A DNA stretch of 64,000 bases from an uncultured Clostridia bacterium (GCA_947630325.1 CANRHB010000007.1:34527-98526); one strand, 5' to 3'; shown: positions 9,829 to 18,600, numbered from the stretch's first letter. A program made the numbers and translations. Notes: generated from the letters alone by a model not told the origin.

Positions 9829-10274
9829 CGAGAGCGGAACAGGCAAAACAAAATTTTCTCGCGGGAGATACCTGCGCGCAGGCGGTGCTCCTCGCCTTTT
9901 CAAAGGACGTGTGCGAAGATGAGAATGCCCTTCGCGCGCTCTCCCGTCCCTTCGGCGGGGGAATGGGGCGGCTCCGCCTCACCTGCGGCGCCCTTTCGGG
10001 AGGGGTGATGGCGCTCGGGCTCTTCTTCCCCGATCTTCCCAAGAGCGAACTTTATGCCCTCGTGCAGGAGTATGCGCGGCGGTATTCTGCCCGCTTCGGG
10101 AGCTGTATCTGCGGGGAACTCCTCGCGGGCGCGGGCGTGCGTGCGGATACCTCTGCAAAAGCCGAGCCCCGCACCCCCGAATATTACAAAAAACGCCCCT
10201 GCCCCGACCTCGTTTACGGCGCGGCGGACCTGCTTGAAACGCTTTTGAAAGAACAGGGCATTTCCTTGGCTTGA
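9825..10274 (+). CDS. C_GCAxxG_C_C family protein (putative redox protein)
   Basis: 149 residues. The cysteine arrangement (DTCAQAV, LTCGALSGGVMALG, GSCICGELL, KRPCPD) matches the C_GCAxxG_C_C family, small proteins thought to carry redox-active cysteines or a metal cluster; the biochemical role is not established. The start is the ATG of the ATGA overlap with the upstream hydrolase; upstream in-frame codons would run further into that gene. The two genes form a short operon ending at a repeat-filled gap. Confidence 0.8.
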   Translation: MTRAEQAKQNFLAGDTCAQAVLLAFSKDVCEDENALRALSRPFGGGMGRLRLTCGALSGGVMALGLFFPDLPKSELYALVQEYARRYSARFGSCICGELLAGAGVRADTSAKAEPRTPEYYKKRPCPDLVYGAADLLETLLKEQGISLA

Positions 10275-10289
10275 CGGTATAACGAATTG

Positions 10290-10385
10290 CCCCCCTTATC
10301 CCCCTCCATTGGAGGGGGTTTGCGCGGTTCCCGTTTACGTGCCCCCTCCTTAGGAAGGGGGAGGGGGGTGGTGTTCTTTGTTCTA
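10290..10385. repeat. Family C extragenic repeat (pair)
   Basis: Two GC-rich palindromes of the CCCCCTCC-TTA-GGAGGGGG type, one ending in the family tag GTGGTGTTCTTTGTTCT. The same unit recurs near 12.9, 19.2, 50.6, 53.5, 53.7, 58.7, 63.05 and 63.4 kb, always outside genes. Confidence 0.8.
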
Positions 10386-10390
10386 AATTA

Positions 10391-10509
10391 TGTCATTTCG
10401 ACCAAGCCGCTATGCGGCGCGTGGAGAAATCTCGCCTTATTATAATGCGGTAGAGATTCCTCGACTGCGCTCGGAATGACGCATATGAGGCGCGGGCTCG
10501 AAATGACAA
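10391..10509. repeat. Family A extragenic repeat
   Basis: About 120 bases starting TGTCATTTCGA and ending TCGAAATGACA, with internal GAGAAATCTC and TAGAGATTCCTC arms around CCTTATTATAATGCGG. The arms can fold into a long imperfect hairpin. The rest of the gap to 10595 contains no gene. Confidence 0.85.
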
Positions 10510-10594
10510 TTTAGAATAGCTCTTTTTCACACCCCCTTCCGTCACATTCATTCTCCCCTCAATAAAAATCTTCCCGCTTGCGCATACTTCTTGT

Positions 10595-10993
10595 ATGAAG
10601 AAACTTGTTTGCGCATGGATACTTGCGTGCGGGTTGCTCTTTACGGGGTGCAACGTGGAGGAAATGAGCACCCTCCGCGAGATCTCCCGCCCGTATGCGG
10701 GGGAATACAAATGCAAAAAGCTGAATTTGGGCGGAGAGGACGTGCTCGAAAATTTCCGCTTTCTCAAACTCGAACTTGCAAACGGCGGAACGTTTACCCT
10801 CAAATATGAGGACGTCCGCGGCGGCAGGGGAGAATATGCGGGAGAATACGAAATGGGGGAGGATTCGATCACCTTCCGCTCCCTTTCGGGCGGGGAGGAA
10901 AAAAAGTTCGTGTTCCCCTACGAAAAGGGGTTGGTGCTTATCGAACTTCCCTTCGGGGGGAAGTTGCTTCTCGCGGAATTCGGCACGTCTTGA
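10595..10993 (+). CDS. Small predicted lipoprotein
   Basis: 132 residues with a lipoprotein signal: a KK start, a hydrophobic core and the lipobox LFTGC, giving a lipidated Cys near residue 20. The mature part is beta-rich with repeated GEY motifs (YAGEYKC, GEYAGEYEMGED) and a late FVFPYEKGLVLIE strand, like small secreted lipocalin-type or DUF lipoproteins, but no family is recognised. No Shine-Dalgarno sequence is visible before the ATG; CATACT at 10583-10588 would place transcription start about at the ATG. It is monocistronic, with a terminator just downstream. Confidence 0.7.
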   Translation: MKKLVCAWILACGLLFTGCNVEEMSTLREISRPYAGEYKCKKLNLGGEDVLENFRFLKLELANGGTFTLKYEDVRGGRGEYAGEYEMGEDSITFRSLSGGEEKKFVFPYEKGLVLIELPFGGKLLLAEFGTS

Positions 10994-11022
10994 AACAAAA
11001 CCGAAAAAGATAGAAATTTGCG

Positions 11023-11050
11023 AAAAAACCGCCACCGAGGGCGGTTTTTT
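11023..11050 (+). terminator. Rho-independent terminator after the lipoprotein
   Basis: CCGCC (11029-11033) pairs with GGCGG (11040-11044) across a 6-base loop, flanked by an A run and followed by six T residues. Confidence 0.85.
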
Positions 11051-11116
11051 ACGTTCCTTTTTTGCAAAGAAAGAGGAAAATTTGCACATTCCCGCCCACA
11101 TATCCTTGTGAATCGA

Positions 11117-11145
11117 TTGACAGCGGCAACAAAATATAGTATAAT
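11117..11145 (+). promoter_or_regulatory. Consensus promoter of rny
   Basis: TTGACA (11117-11122), 17-base spacer, TATAAT (11140-11145), both hexamers perfect. The predicted leader is about 75 bases long and ends in a strong AAGGAGG at about 11213-11219. Confidence 0.9.
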
Positions 11146-11226
11146 GCTTTTGACAATGTCTAATTATGCCCTTTTTCGGGGCGTCTTAGGATAAAAGTCG
11201 AAATCATCATACAAGGAGGCTAACAT

Positions 11227-12840
11227 ATGAACACCATTGTCAGCCTGCTCCTTGCGGTAGACACATGGGCGATCGCCCTGCTCGTTGTACTTCCGGTTAT
11301 CGGAATTGCGATCGGCGGCGGCGCTGTGTGGCTTATTCTCAAACAAGTTTCCAAGAAAAGAAATGCACAAAAACTCGACGAAACGTCGCAGAAAGTGGAA
11401 GAAATGCTTGCAAAAGCCAAAGACGATTGCAAACAGTTGAAGCGGGAAACGATTTTAGAGGCAAAGGAACAGGTAGAAAAGCGAAGAAACGAATTCGAAC
11501 AGGAGATGCGGGAAAAGCGCGCCGAACAGCAACGGCAGGAGGCCCGCCTCAACAAGCAGGAGGACCAGCTCGAAAAGCGGGAAACGGAAATTTCCCGTAA
11601 AGAGCAGTCCCTCGACGACCAGAAGAAGAACCTCGTCAAAAAGACCGAAGAGGTCGACAAGATGCAGGAGCAAGTCTCCCATCAGCAGGAACTCGTCACG
11701 CAGGAACTCGAGCGCATCGCCCAACTTACCCGTGAAGAGGCGAAGAAGCAACTTACCGACGAAATTCTCGAAGAGACCCGCCGCGACTGCGCGGTGCAGG
11801 TGCGCAATTTAGAGGCGCAGGCAAAGGAAGAGGCGGACATGAACGCCAAAAACATCATCTCCCTCGCCATCCAACGCTGTGCTTCCGACCACGCGTCCGA
11901 GAGCACGGTGTCGGTGGTGCCCCTTCCCAACGACGACATGAAGGCGCGCATCATCGGCAGAGAGGGCAGAAACATCCGCGCCATCGAGAACGCAACGGGC
12001 ATCGAACTCGTCATCGACGATACGCCCGAAGTCGTCATCTTGTCGGGCTTCGACCCCGTGCGAAGGGAGATCGCCCGTCTTACCCTTGAAAAACTCATCT
12101 CGGACGGCAGGATCCACCCCGCCCGCATCGAGGAGACGGTGGAAAAGGTCACCAAGGAACTCGACCAGCAGATCAAGGCGGCGGGCGAGAACGCGATGTT
12201 CGAAGTGGGCATCTTCGGGCTTCATCCCGAACTCATCAAACTCATCGGGCGGCTCAAATTCCGCACAAGCTATGGGCAGAACGTCTACCGCCACTCCATC
12301 GAGGTGGCGCAGCTTGCGGGGCTCATGGCGCAGGAACTCGGTCTTGACGTCAACTTTGCAAAGCGCGCGGGACTTCTGCACGACATCGGCAAGGCGGTCG
12401 ACCACGAGCAGGAGGGGACCCACATCCAGCTGGGCGCCGATCTTGCCAAGAAGTATAAAGAGAACGCGATGATCGTCAACGCAATTATGGCGCACCACGG
12501 CGACGTGGAGCCCAAAACGGTCGAGGCGATCTTGGTGCAGGCGGCGGACGGCATTTCGGGCGCGCGCCCCGGGGCACGGAGAGAGACGGGCGCAGGATAC
12601 GTAAAACGGCTTGAAAAACTCGAAGAGATCGCTTCCTCCTTCAAGGGAGTGGACAAGAGCTATGCGATCCAGGCGGGCAGAGAGGTCCGCGTCATCGTAA
12701 AGCCCGACGTGGTGGACGACGCGCAGGCGCTCTTCCTTGCAAAGGACATCGCCAAGAAGATCGAAACGGAGCTCGAATACCCCGGGCAGATCAAGGTGAA
12801 CGTCATCCGCGAATTCCGCAGTGTGGAATACGCGAAGTAA
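11227..12840 (+). CDS. rny: Ribonuclease Y
   Basis: 537 residues, a membrane-anchored endoribonuclease that starts mRNA decay in Firmicutes. Residues about 14-38 form the N-terminal membrane segment, followed by a long Glu/Lys/Gln coiled coil to about residue 200. A KH domain follows ([17 protein letters not shown]), then the HD domain with [15 protein letters not shown] and MAHHGDVEP. Length and order match the family (about 515-540). AAGGAGG precedes the ATG at 7-8 bases. It has a consensus promoter and its own terminator, so it is transcribed alone. Confidence 0.97.
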   Translation: MNTIVSLLLAVDTWAIALLVVLPVIGIAIGGGAVWLILKQVSKKRNAQKLDETSQKVEEMLAKAKDDCKQLKRETILEAKEQVEKRRNEFEQEMREKRAEQQRQEARLNKQEDQLEKRETEISRKEQSLDDQKKNLVKKTEEVDKMQEQVSHQQELVTQELERIAQLTREEAKKQLTDEILEETRRDCAVQVRNLEAQAKEEADMNAKNIISLAIQRCASDHASESTVSVVPLPNDDMKARIIGREGRNIRAIENATGIELVIDDTPEVVILSGFDPVRREIARLTLEKLISDGRIHPARIEETVEKVTKELDQQIKAAGENAMFEVGIFGLHPELIKLIGRLKFRTSYGQNVYRHSIEVAQLAGLMAQELGLDVNFAKRAGLLHDIGKAVDHEQEGTHIQLGADLAKKYKENAMIVNAIMAHHGDVEPKTVEAILVQAADGISGARPGARRETGAGYVKRLEKLEEIASSFKGVDKSYAIQAGREVRVIVKPDVVDDAQALFLAKDIAKKIETELEYPGQIKVNVIREFRSVEYAK

Positions 12841-12863
12841 TATGGAATGAAAATAAAAAAAGG

Positions 12864-12890
12864 CGGCGGGAATGTTTTTCCGCCGTTTTT
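12864..12890 (+). terminator. Terminator of rny
   Basis: CGGCGG (12864-12869) pairs with CCGCCG (12880-12885), followed by TTTTT and preceded by an A run. Confidence 0.85.
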
Positions 12891-12910
12891 CTATGTTGCG
12901 AATGGATAAA

Positions 12911-13112
12911 GAGGCTCCTCCTCAGGAGGAGGGGGCTCCGCTTCCTCTTACCCCCTCCGTGGGAGGGGGGTAGGGGGGTGGGGCGTGTTCTAATTATGTC
13001 ATTTCGCCCCGCCCGCACGTTCTGATTGCGTCACCCTGAGCTCTGTCGAAGGGCGTCCGCATTGTAATAAGGACATGTTTCGACTTCGCTCAACATGACG
13101 TGATTGGGAACA
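12911..13112. repeat. Family C repeat followed by family A2 repeat
   Basis: 12911-12990 carries the Pu/Py-rich palindromes (CTCCTCCTCAGGAGGAG, then CCCCCTCCGTGGGAGGGGG). From 12997 comes TGTCATTTCG with the CCCCGCCCGCACGTTCT tag, and 13029-13108 is an A2 variant (CGTCACCCTGAGC to CTCAACATGACG) also found at about 46058-46142. No gene lies in the 12841-13216 gap. Confidence 0.75.
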
Positions 13113-13216
13113 GTGTTTCGCATATGACCGGTCTCTTCTTCCTCACCTCTTTTCGGCACTTGGGCATATACTGACAGTGCGGAAATCTCCGTAAATTTTA
13201 CGACAGAGGTCTCACT

Positions 13217-13558
13217 ATGTGCAATACTTGTAATTCCTGCGGCTGTAACAACGGTTGCGGAAATAACACAAACAACGGTTGCGGTTGCGGAAACAACGGT
13301 TACGATCCGCTCCTTGCGGCGCTCACCAATCTCTTCACCCCGCTCGGCGGATGCGGCTGTAACAACGGTTGCGGCAGTCTCTATTTCGTGCAGAATCTCG
13401 GCACGGTGCAGTCGCGCGGCAACAACGGAGGAAGCGGTTGCGGCTGTAATAACGGTTGCGGTTGTAACAACGGCAACAACGGTTGCGGCTGTGGAAGTAC
13501 CTATGACGCTTACTATGTGCGCCAATATGCGCTCTGCGGTTGCGGTTGTAACCGTTGA
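13217..13558 (+). CDS. Cys/Asn/Gly-rich small repeat protein
   Basis: 113 residues with 19 cysteines, about 17 percent. The motif CGCNNGCG occurs three times, together with CGCG and NNGNNGC runs. Two non-Cys segments break the pattern: DPLLAALTNLFTPLGG (about 30-45) and LYFVQNLGTVQSRGNN (about 54-69), with DAYYVRQYALCG near the end. There is no signal peptide. A metal-binding or disulfide-linked structural protein, such as a spore-layer component, is possible but not shown. A CATATACT at 13165-13172 resembles a mother-cell sigma -10, without a clear -35. It is a single gene between repeats and a terminator. Confidence 0.7.
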   Translation: MCNTCNSCGCNNGCGNNTNNGCGCGNNGYDPLLAALTNLFTPLGGCGCNNGCGSLYFVQNLGTVQSRGNNGGSGCGCNNGCGCNNGNNGCGCGSTYDAYYVRQYALCGCGCNR

Positions 13559-13578
13559 GGGGTCGTTCGGGGAATACA

Positions 13579-13613
13579 AAAGAAGGGCGGGGAGTTGTCT
13601 CCGCTCTTTTTTT
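13579..13613 (+). terminator. Terminator after the Cys-rich gene
   Basis: GGGCGGGGAG pairs imperfectly (one bulge) with CTCCGCTC across a TTGT loop, followed by a run of seven or more T residues. Confidence 0.7.
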
Positions 13614-13660
13614 GCGGCACAAAGCGGGGAATTTTTTTCGTGAATTTCGTCCGAAATATC

Positions 13661-13689
13661 TTGCCAAGCGAGGGGTGAAATGCTATAAT
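13661..13689 (+). promoter_or_regulatory. Promoter of the yitT-like gene
   Basis: TTGCCA (13661-13666), 17-base spacer, TATAAT (13684-13689). Confidence 0.75.
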
Positions 13690-13711
13690 AATCGCCGAAA
13701 CGGGGGATAAC

Positions 13712-14737
13712 ATGAAATTCACAAAACCCAAATTCACAAAGCCCACAAAGACGCAAGTCAAAAAATTTCTCATCTACTGTCTCATCGTCCTGAGCGGCAA
13801 CGCGCTTGCGGCGGCGGGGACGGCTTTTTTCATTGAACCGAACGGTCTCGTCATGGGCGGCACCACGGGCGTCGGCATCTTCGTGCGCAACTTGCTCGAA
13901 AAGGGCGGCTCGGCGGACGAAACGCTGATCAACTGGATCGTCAACATCACCGTCTACACGGCAAATATCATCCTCTTCGTCATCGGCGCGGTCCTGCTCG
14001 GCAAGAAGTTTGCGGCGTCCACCCTTGCGGGCACCCTGCTCTATCCCTCCTTCATGAGTTTATATAAACTTATCAGCGGGGGGAAACCGCTTGTGACGGA
14101 CACTGTTCTTGCGGTGTTTTTCGGCGCACTCATCTTCGGCCTCGGCGTCGCAATGGTCGTCCGCGTGGGGGCGAGTACGGGCGGCACCGACATCCCGCCC
14201 CTCATCCTCTATAAGTTTTTCGGGCTTCCCGTCTCCGTCACCATGTGGTGTCTGGACGCCTCCATCGTCCTTCTGCAACTCTTTGTGGTGGAGGACATCG
14301 GCCTCGTCTTTTACGGCATCATCATCTGCCTCATTTCCTCCGCCGCCATCGAAAAACTCTCGCCCATCGGCATGAAAAAGACGCAGGTGAAGATCGTCAG
14401 CAAAAAGTACCGCGCCATCCGCGAAATGATCCTGAGCGAACTCAACCGCGGCGTCACCGTCCTGTACGGCCAGACGGGTTACCTCAAGGAGCGGTGCCAC
14501 ATGATCCTTACGATCGTAAGTAACCGCGAACTTGTTAAACTCAAAAACAAGGTGCAGGAGATCGACCCCGAGGCGTTCATGACCATCTCCGTCGTCTCCG
14601 AAGTGCGGGGGAGAGGGTTTAGTACGGAGGGGATCCGCCTGCCCAAGGAACTCGAGGTGAAGGACGAGGAGGACATAGAGGAAGTCCCCGCGGCAACTGC
14701 GGGAGATAAGTCCCACACCTCCGAGACGCCCGCTTAG
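13712..14737 (+). CDS. YitT family membrane protein
   Basis: 341 residues. After a basic N-terminus (KFTKPKFTKPTKTQVKKF) there are about five or six membrane segments up to residue 220, including the family signature FFIEPNGLVMGGTTGVGIF and GASTGGTDIPPLILYKFFG. A soluble C-terminal DUF2179-type domain follows (KKTQVKIVSKKYRAIREMIL to SVVSEVRGRGF). Length is somewhat above the usual 280-300 because of an acidic C-terminal tail. These proteins are common in Firmicutes and their transport role is unproven. It is driven by its own promoter. Confidence 0.9.
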   Translation: MKFTKPKFTKPTKTQVKKFLIYCLIVLSGNALAAAGTAFFIEPNGLVMGGTTGVGIFVRNLLEKGGSADETLINWIVNITVYTANIILFVIGAVLLGKKFAASTLAGTLLYPSFMSLYKLISGGKPLVTDTVLAVFFGALIFGLGVAMVVRVGASTGGTDIPPLILYKFFGLPVSVTMWCLDASIVLLQLFVVEDIGLVFYGIIICLISSAAIEKLSPIGMKKTQVKIVSKKYRAIREMILSELNRGVTVLYGQTGYLKERCHMILTIVSNRELVKLKNKVQEIDPEAFMTISVVSEVRGRGFSTEGIRLPKELEVKDEEDIEEVPAATAGDKSHTSETPA

Positions 14738-14800
14738 CCCCTTCCGAAGGAGAAATGACCGCAGTTGTTCCCTCTTCGGGGCGAAACCTATGAAATTTTC

Positions 14801-14829
14801 TTGCTTTTTTCTACCGTATATGGTATAAT
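14801..14829 (+). promoter_or_regulatory. Promoter of nrdR-ispG
   Basis: TTGCTT (14801-14806), 17-base spacer, TATAAT (14824-14829); a GAGGGGTGAGG purine stretch lies just before the nrdR ATG. Confidence 0.75.
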
Positions 14830-14859
14830 ATCTCCGATAAAACACAAGAGGGGTGAGGT

Positions 14860-15330
14860 ATGCGCTGTTTATATTGCAACTGCACGGAGAGCAAGGTGAT
14901 CGATTCCCGTTCGGCGGACGACGACAAGACCATTCGCCGCCGCAGGGAATGTCTTGGTTGCGGAAGAAGATTTACGACCTATGAGACGATCGAAATTTCC
15001 CCGCTCCTCGTCGTCAAGTCGGACGGCACGCGGCAGGCCTTCGACATCGGCAAGATCAAGCGCGGCATCGTGAAGGCGTGCGAAAAGAGGCCGGTGTCCA
15101 TCGAGCAGATCGACGCACTCGCCGAGGAGATCGCCAAAAAGGTGTATAACTCCATGGAGCAGGAAGTCAGTTCCAAGCAGATCGGCGAAATGGTGATGGA
15201 GGGGCTCAAGGAACTCGACGAGGTCGCCTATGTGCGCTATGCCTCGGTGTACCGCTCCTTCAAGGACATCAACTCCTTCATGTCCGAACTGCAACGTATG
15301 ATGGAGCGCAAAGAGACGGAAAAGAAATAA
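14860..15330 (+). CDS. nrdR: Transcriptional repressor NrdR
   Basis: 156 residues, the family's usual length. The N-terminal zinc ribbon has MRCLYC and CLGCGRRFTTYE (four Cys), followed by an ATP-cone domain (VVKSDGTRQAFDIGKIKRGI through SVYRSFKDINSFM). NrdR represses ribonucleotide reductase genes through NrdR boxes when bound to dATP/ATP. No nrd gene is present in the window. The last base of its TAA stop is the first base of the ispG ATG, so the two are translationally coupled. Confidence 0.97.
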   Translation: MRCLYCNCTESKVIDSRSADDDKTIRRRRECLGCGRRFTTYETIEISPLLVVKSDGTRQAFDIGKIKRGIVKACEKRPVSIEQIDALAEEIAKKVYNSMEQEVSSKQIGEMVMEGLKELDEVAYVRYASVYRSFKDINSFMSELQRMMERKETEKK

Positions 15331-16370
15331 TGTCGAAAAAACAGGTAACAGTCGGAAATTGCATTCTCGGCGGCGGGAAGATCGCCGTGCAGAGCATGAC
15401 GACGGAAAAGACGAGCGACGTGGAAAAATGCGTCGCTCAAATTCTGCGCCTCGAAGAAGCGGGGTGCGACATCGTGCGGGTCGCCGTGCTCGACGAAGAG
15501 GACGCCCGCGCCATTTCCGCCGTCAAACAAAAAATACATCTCCCGCTCGTGGCGGACATCCACTTTTCGGCAAAACTCGCGGTGCTTGCCGCGGAGAACG
15601 GTGCGGATAAACTGCGCGTCAACCCGGGCAACATCGGCGGGGAAAGGGAACTTTCCCTCGTGGCGGACTGCGTCAAGGCGCACCGTATCCCCGTCCGCGT
15701 GGGGGCGAACACGGGGAGCATCGAGCCCCATTTTCTTGCAAAGTACGGCAGAAGCGCAGAGGCGCTCGTCCTCTCCGCCCTCGAAAACGTGAAGATCTTC
15801 GAGCGGCACGGGCTAAACGACCTCGTGATCTCGGTGAAGGCCTCCGACGTCCCCCTTACGGTGAAGGCGTATGAACTCATCGCAAAGGAGACGGACTACC
15901 CCCTCCACGTCGGCGTCACCGAGGCGGGCACCGAGCGCATGGGGATCGTCAAGAGCAGTATCGGCATCGGTTCGCTTCTCCTTCAAGGGATCGGCGACAC
16001 CATCCGCGTCTCTCTTACCTCCGACCCCGTGAAGGAGGTGTATGCGGCGCACGACATTTTGCGCGCGTGCGGGCTCGAAAAAGACTATATCGAGGTCGTC
16101 TCCTGTCCCACCTGCGGGCGGTGCCGCTATGACTGCATGGGGCTTGCCGAACGGGTGAACGAGCGGGTGCGCGGCGTCAAAAAGAGGGGGAAGATCGCCG
16201 TGATGGGGTGCGTGGTCAACGGCCCCGGGGAGGCGAAGGACGCCGATCTCGGCATTGCGGGCGGCGAAAAGTACTGCGTCATCTTCCGCGGGGAAGAGAT
16301 GGAGCGCGTGCCCGCGGAGAAGGCGGAACAAGTCTTTTTCGCCCGCTTAAATGAATATTTGAACAGTTGA
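15330..16370 (+). CDS. ispG: 4-hydroxy-3-methylbut-2-en-1-yl diphosphate synthase
   Basis: 346 residues, the short bacterial form. IspG converts MEcPP to HMBPP in the MEP isoprenoid pathway using a [4Fe-4S] cluster. The N-terminal TIM barrel is seen (VGNCILGGGKIAVQSMTTE, VADIHFSAKLA, LRVNPGNIGGE). The cluster cysteines lie in SCPTCGRC and MGCVVNGPGEA near the C-terminus. In Bacillus this region of the chromosome carries the other MEP gene dxr before polC; here ispG holds a similar place before the PolC-like gene. It is coupled to nrdR by overlap. Confidence 0.97.
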   Translation: MSKKQVTVGNCILGGGKIAVQSMTTEKTSDVEKCVAQILRLEEAGCDIVRVAVLDEEDARAISAVKQKIHLPLVADIHFSAKLAVLAAENGADKLRVNPGNIGGERELSLVADCVKAHRIPVRVGANTGSIEPHFLAKYGRSAEALVLSALENVKIFERHGLNDLVISVKASDVPLTVKAYELIAKETDYPLHVGVTEAGTERMGIVKSSIGIGSLLLQGIGDTIRVSLTSDPVKEVYAAHDILRACGLEKDYIEVVSCPTCGRCRYDCMGLAERVNERVRGVKKRGKIAVMGCVVNGPGEAKDADLGIAGGEKYCVIFRGEEMERVPAEKAEQVFFARLNEYLNS

Positions 16371-16394
16371 CGGGCGAACGCCCCGTGCTGTTTC
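16362..16394 (+). terminator. Weak terminator-like hairpin after ispG
   Basis: AACAG..ACGGG at 16362-16375 can pair with CCCGT..CTGTT at about 16382-16392; the T tail is short (TTTCT). Confidence 0.4.
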
Positions 16395-16396
16395 TA

Positions 16397-16860
16397 TATG
16401 TCATTTCGAGCGGAACGAAGCCGTTCTTAATATGTCATTTCGAGCGGAACGAAGCCGTTCTTAATATGTCATTTCGAGCGCAGTCGCCCCGCCCGCACGT
16501 TCTATGTTGCCTAAGGGCGGCACGAGGAGCTTGCGACGAAGTAGCCGAATTGTGTTTACGCAGTTCTCGGAAGCAAGTCCGCGAAGGCATCTTAGTACGT
16601 TCGGGTTTGGTTTTAATCGTGCTTGGACGTAACAAGATTCCCTCGAAGAATTTCCATGTCGGACTTCGTAATTTCCCCTGCGGCTCGGAATGACGCGGGT
16701 TTTGCGGGAAGCGAAGCGGCTCATCCAAAGCGTCATGCTGCCCCGCCCGCACGTTCTATGTTGCCTAAGGGCGGCACGAGGAGCTTGCGACGAAGTTGAA
16801 ATCTCGCCTTATTATAAGGCGGTAGAGATGTCTCCACTTCGGTCGACATGACATTTGAAG
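16397..16860. repeat. Composite family A / family D repeat cluster
   Basis: Two perfect 34-base tandem units (16397-16430, 16431-16464) start TATGTCATTTCGAGCGG, and a third begins at 16465. From about 16485 a family D element runs to 16694 (CCCCGCCCGCACGTTCT, GGGCGGCACGAGGAGC, then GGTTTGGTTTTAATC to CTCGGAATGACG). From 16738 a second D tag joins a family A arm (AAATCTCGCCTTATTATAAG to TCGACATGACA). No coding sequence is credible here. Confidence 0.8.
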
Positions 16861-16861
16861 G

Positions 16862-16990
16862 ATGGCTACTCTCGCTGTCCCTTTTAGGGAAAGTACCCGC
16901 GCAGCGGGGGAAAGGGTTTCTACAAGGCTCTCCGGAGAACCCTTCAGTCACCTGCGGTGACAGCTCCCCTACGAGGGGAGCCAAGGGGCA
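16862..16990. repeat. Family B extragenic repeat
   Basis: Begins CTGTCCCTTTTAGGGAAAGT and continues through AACCCTTCAGTCACC, TGCGGTGACAGCTCCCCT and ACGAGGGGAGCC. The same unit is found at about 42.75, 46.23, 56.05, 56.36 and 58.55 kb. Apart from repeats, 16371-17052 holds nothing else that I can see. Confidence 0.8.
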
Positions 16991-17052
16991 CAAGAAGCCC
17001 CCTCCGTGGGGCTCGGATGAACAGTGAAATGAATAAATGAGCTTTTGAACAG

Positions 17053-18579
17053 ATGAAGAGCGAAGCATACTTAAACGAAATACGTCTTTCGGCGGGGCTC
17101 AGGCGCGCCGTCCTCAAAAAGATCGTCATAGAGGGGGAGCGCATCACCTTCTACCTCGTCACCGACCTTACCTACCGCAAAGAGGATACCGACTATGCGC
17201 GGGAGGTCTCTTTGCGCTATGTGCCCGAGGGGTACACGGCGGAGGTGAACGTCGTCAAGTCGGTGCCGAGCGAGGAGGGGATACGGGCGACCGTTTTAGA
17301 CCTTCTCAAAACCCGCTTTCCCGCGGCGGCGGCATTCTTCACCCCCGAGGACGTGGAGGTCACCTTAAGCGGCACGGGCGGGAAGTTTTTGCTCTGCGTC
17401 GAGGAAAAAGAGCGGGAGAAATTCGCGGCGGCGGACGTTTTGAACACCCTCTGCTCCGAACTCGACCGCCGTTTTTGCGGGAATTGGATCGGGGATTACC
17501 GCCGCGTGGAAAAGGCCCCGCGCGAGATCGTGCACGAGGCGCCGCCCCCCGCGGAGGTCGTGGTGGGGCCCCGCGTCTTTCCCGTGGAGAATTTCGGGGC
17601 GATCGACGGCGCGGAAGTCACGAGCGCGCTGTGCATTGCCGACCTCAAGGGGGAGGAACCCATGGTTACGCTGTGCGGGGAACTCGTCCACCTCGAGGAG
17701 CGCACCACCAAGACGGGCAAGCCCTATTTCCGCATGACGGTGCGCGATTCGAGCGGCTCTTTGAGCCTTTCCTACTTTGCGAAGAAGGCCACGGTGGAGA
17801 AGGTGCGCGCGTTGCAGGCGGGAACGAGCGTGTGTCTTACGGGGGCGAACGAACTCTTCAACGGCAGTTTCCGCTTTACGGCAAACAAGATCGACCTCGG
17901 CACCCCGCCCGAGGGGTACGTTGCAAAGAAGATCTATCTACCCGTGCCCGCGGTGTATAAGACAGTGCGCCCCGAGCCCGTTTCCGACCCCGTGCAGGCC
18001 GACCTGTTCGGCGCAAAGCCCCTCCCCGAAGAGTTTACAAAGGGGAGTTTCGTTGTGTTCGATTTAGAGACGACGGGGCTCAACCACACCCCCGTAGGGG
18101 GGAGCATGGACCGCATCATCGAGATCGGCGCGGTCAAGATCGAGAGCGGCGCGATCAAGGAAAAGTTCTCCTCCTTCGTCGCCTGTCCCGTGCGTCTTAG
18201 CGGCGAGATCAAACAGCTGACGGGCATCACGGACGACATGCTCCTCGGCGCGCCCGAAGTGGAGAAAGTGCTTGCCGACTTCTGCAAATTCTGCAAAGAT
18301 TGCTCCCTCGTCGCCCACAACGCCGCGTTCGACAGCGCGTTCGTCCGCTTTTACGGCGAGGAGGCGGGCTACCGCTTCGACCACCGCCTGTTCGATACGG
18401 TCGCCATCGCGCAGGAGACGCTCCGGCTGAGTAATTACAAACTCAACACCATCGCCGATTATTACGGCTTTACCTTCAACCACCACCGCGCATTCGACGA
18501 CGCGTTCGTCACGGCGAAAATTTTCATCGAACTCGTGCGCGAAAGAGGGGCGATGCCCAAGCCTTTCTCCTCCTTTTGA
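17053..18579 (+). CDS. PolC-derived 3'-5' exonuclease lacking PHP and polymerase domains
   Basis: 508 residues. About 1-200 resemble the N-terminal domains of Firmicute PolC. About 205-300 form an OB-fold (VTLCGELVHLEERTTKTGKP). A DEDDh exonuclease covers about 333-500 (VVFDLETTGLN, AHNAAFDSAF, HHRAFDDAFV). PolC is normally about 1400 residues with a PHP domain split around the exonuclease and a large polymerase; both are absent here and the frame ends cleanly after the exonuclease. The position immediately before rimP-nusA is the usual polC place. It may proofread or process DNA separately from another replicase, which is inference. Could otherwise be called a DNA polymerase III epsilon-like exonuclease. 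Confidence 0.85.
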   Translation: MKSEAYLNEIRLSAGLRRAVLKKIVIEGERITFYLVTDLTYRKEDTDYAREVSLRYVPEGYTAEVNVVKSVPSEEGIRATVLDLLKTRFPAAAAFFTPEDVEVTLSGTGGKFLLCVEEKEREKFAAADVLNTLCSELDRRFCGNWIGDYRRVEKAPREIVHEAPPPAEVVVGPRVFPVENFGAIDGAEVTSALCIADLKGEEPMVTLCGELVHLEERTTKTGKPYFRMTVRDSSGSLSLSYFAKKATVEKVRALQAGTSVCLTGANELFNGSFRFTANKIDLGTPPEGYVAKKIYLPVPAVYKTVRPEPVSDPVQADLFGAKPLPEEFTKGSFVVFDLETTGLNHTPVGGSMDRIIEIGAVKIESGAIKEKFSSFVACPVRLSGEIKQLTGITDDMLLGAPEVEKVLADFCKFCKDCSLVAHNAAFDSAFVRFYGEEAGYRFDHRLFDTVAIAQETLRLSNYKLNTIADYYGFTFNHHRAFDDAFVTAKIFIELVRERGAMPKPFSSF

Positions 18580-18600
18580 GGAAAAATTTGCGCAAAATGC

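Noticed and set aside
13031-13756. 241-residue - strand frame rich in Ala/Thr/Val
   Set aside because: Antisense of the Cys-rich repeat gene and flanking repeats; low-complexity artefact.
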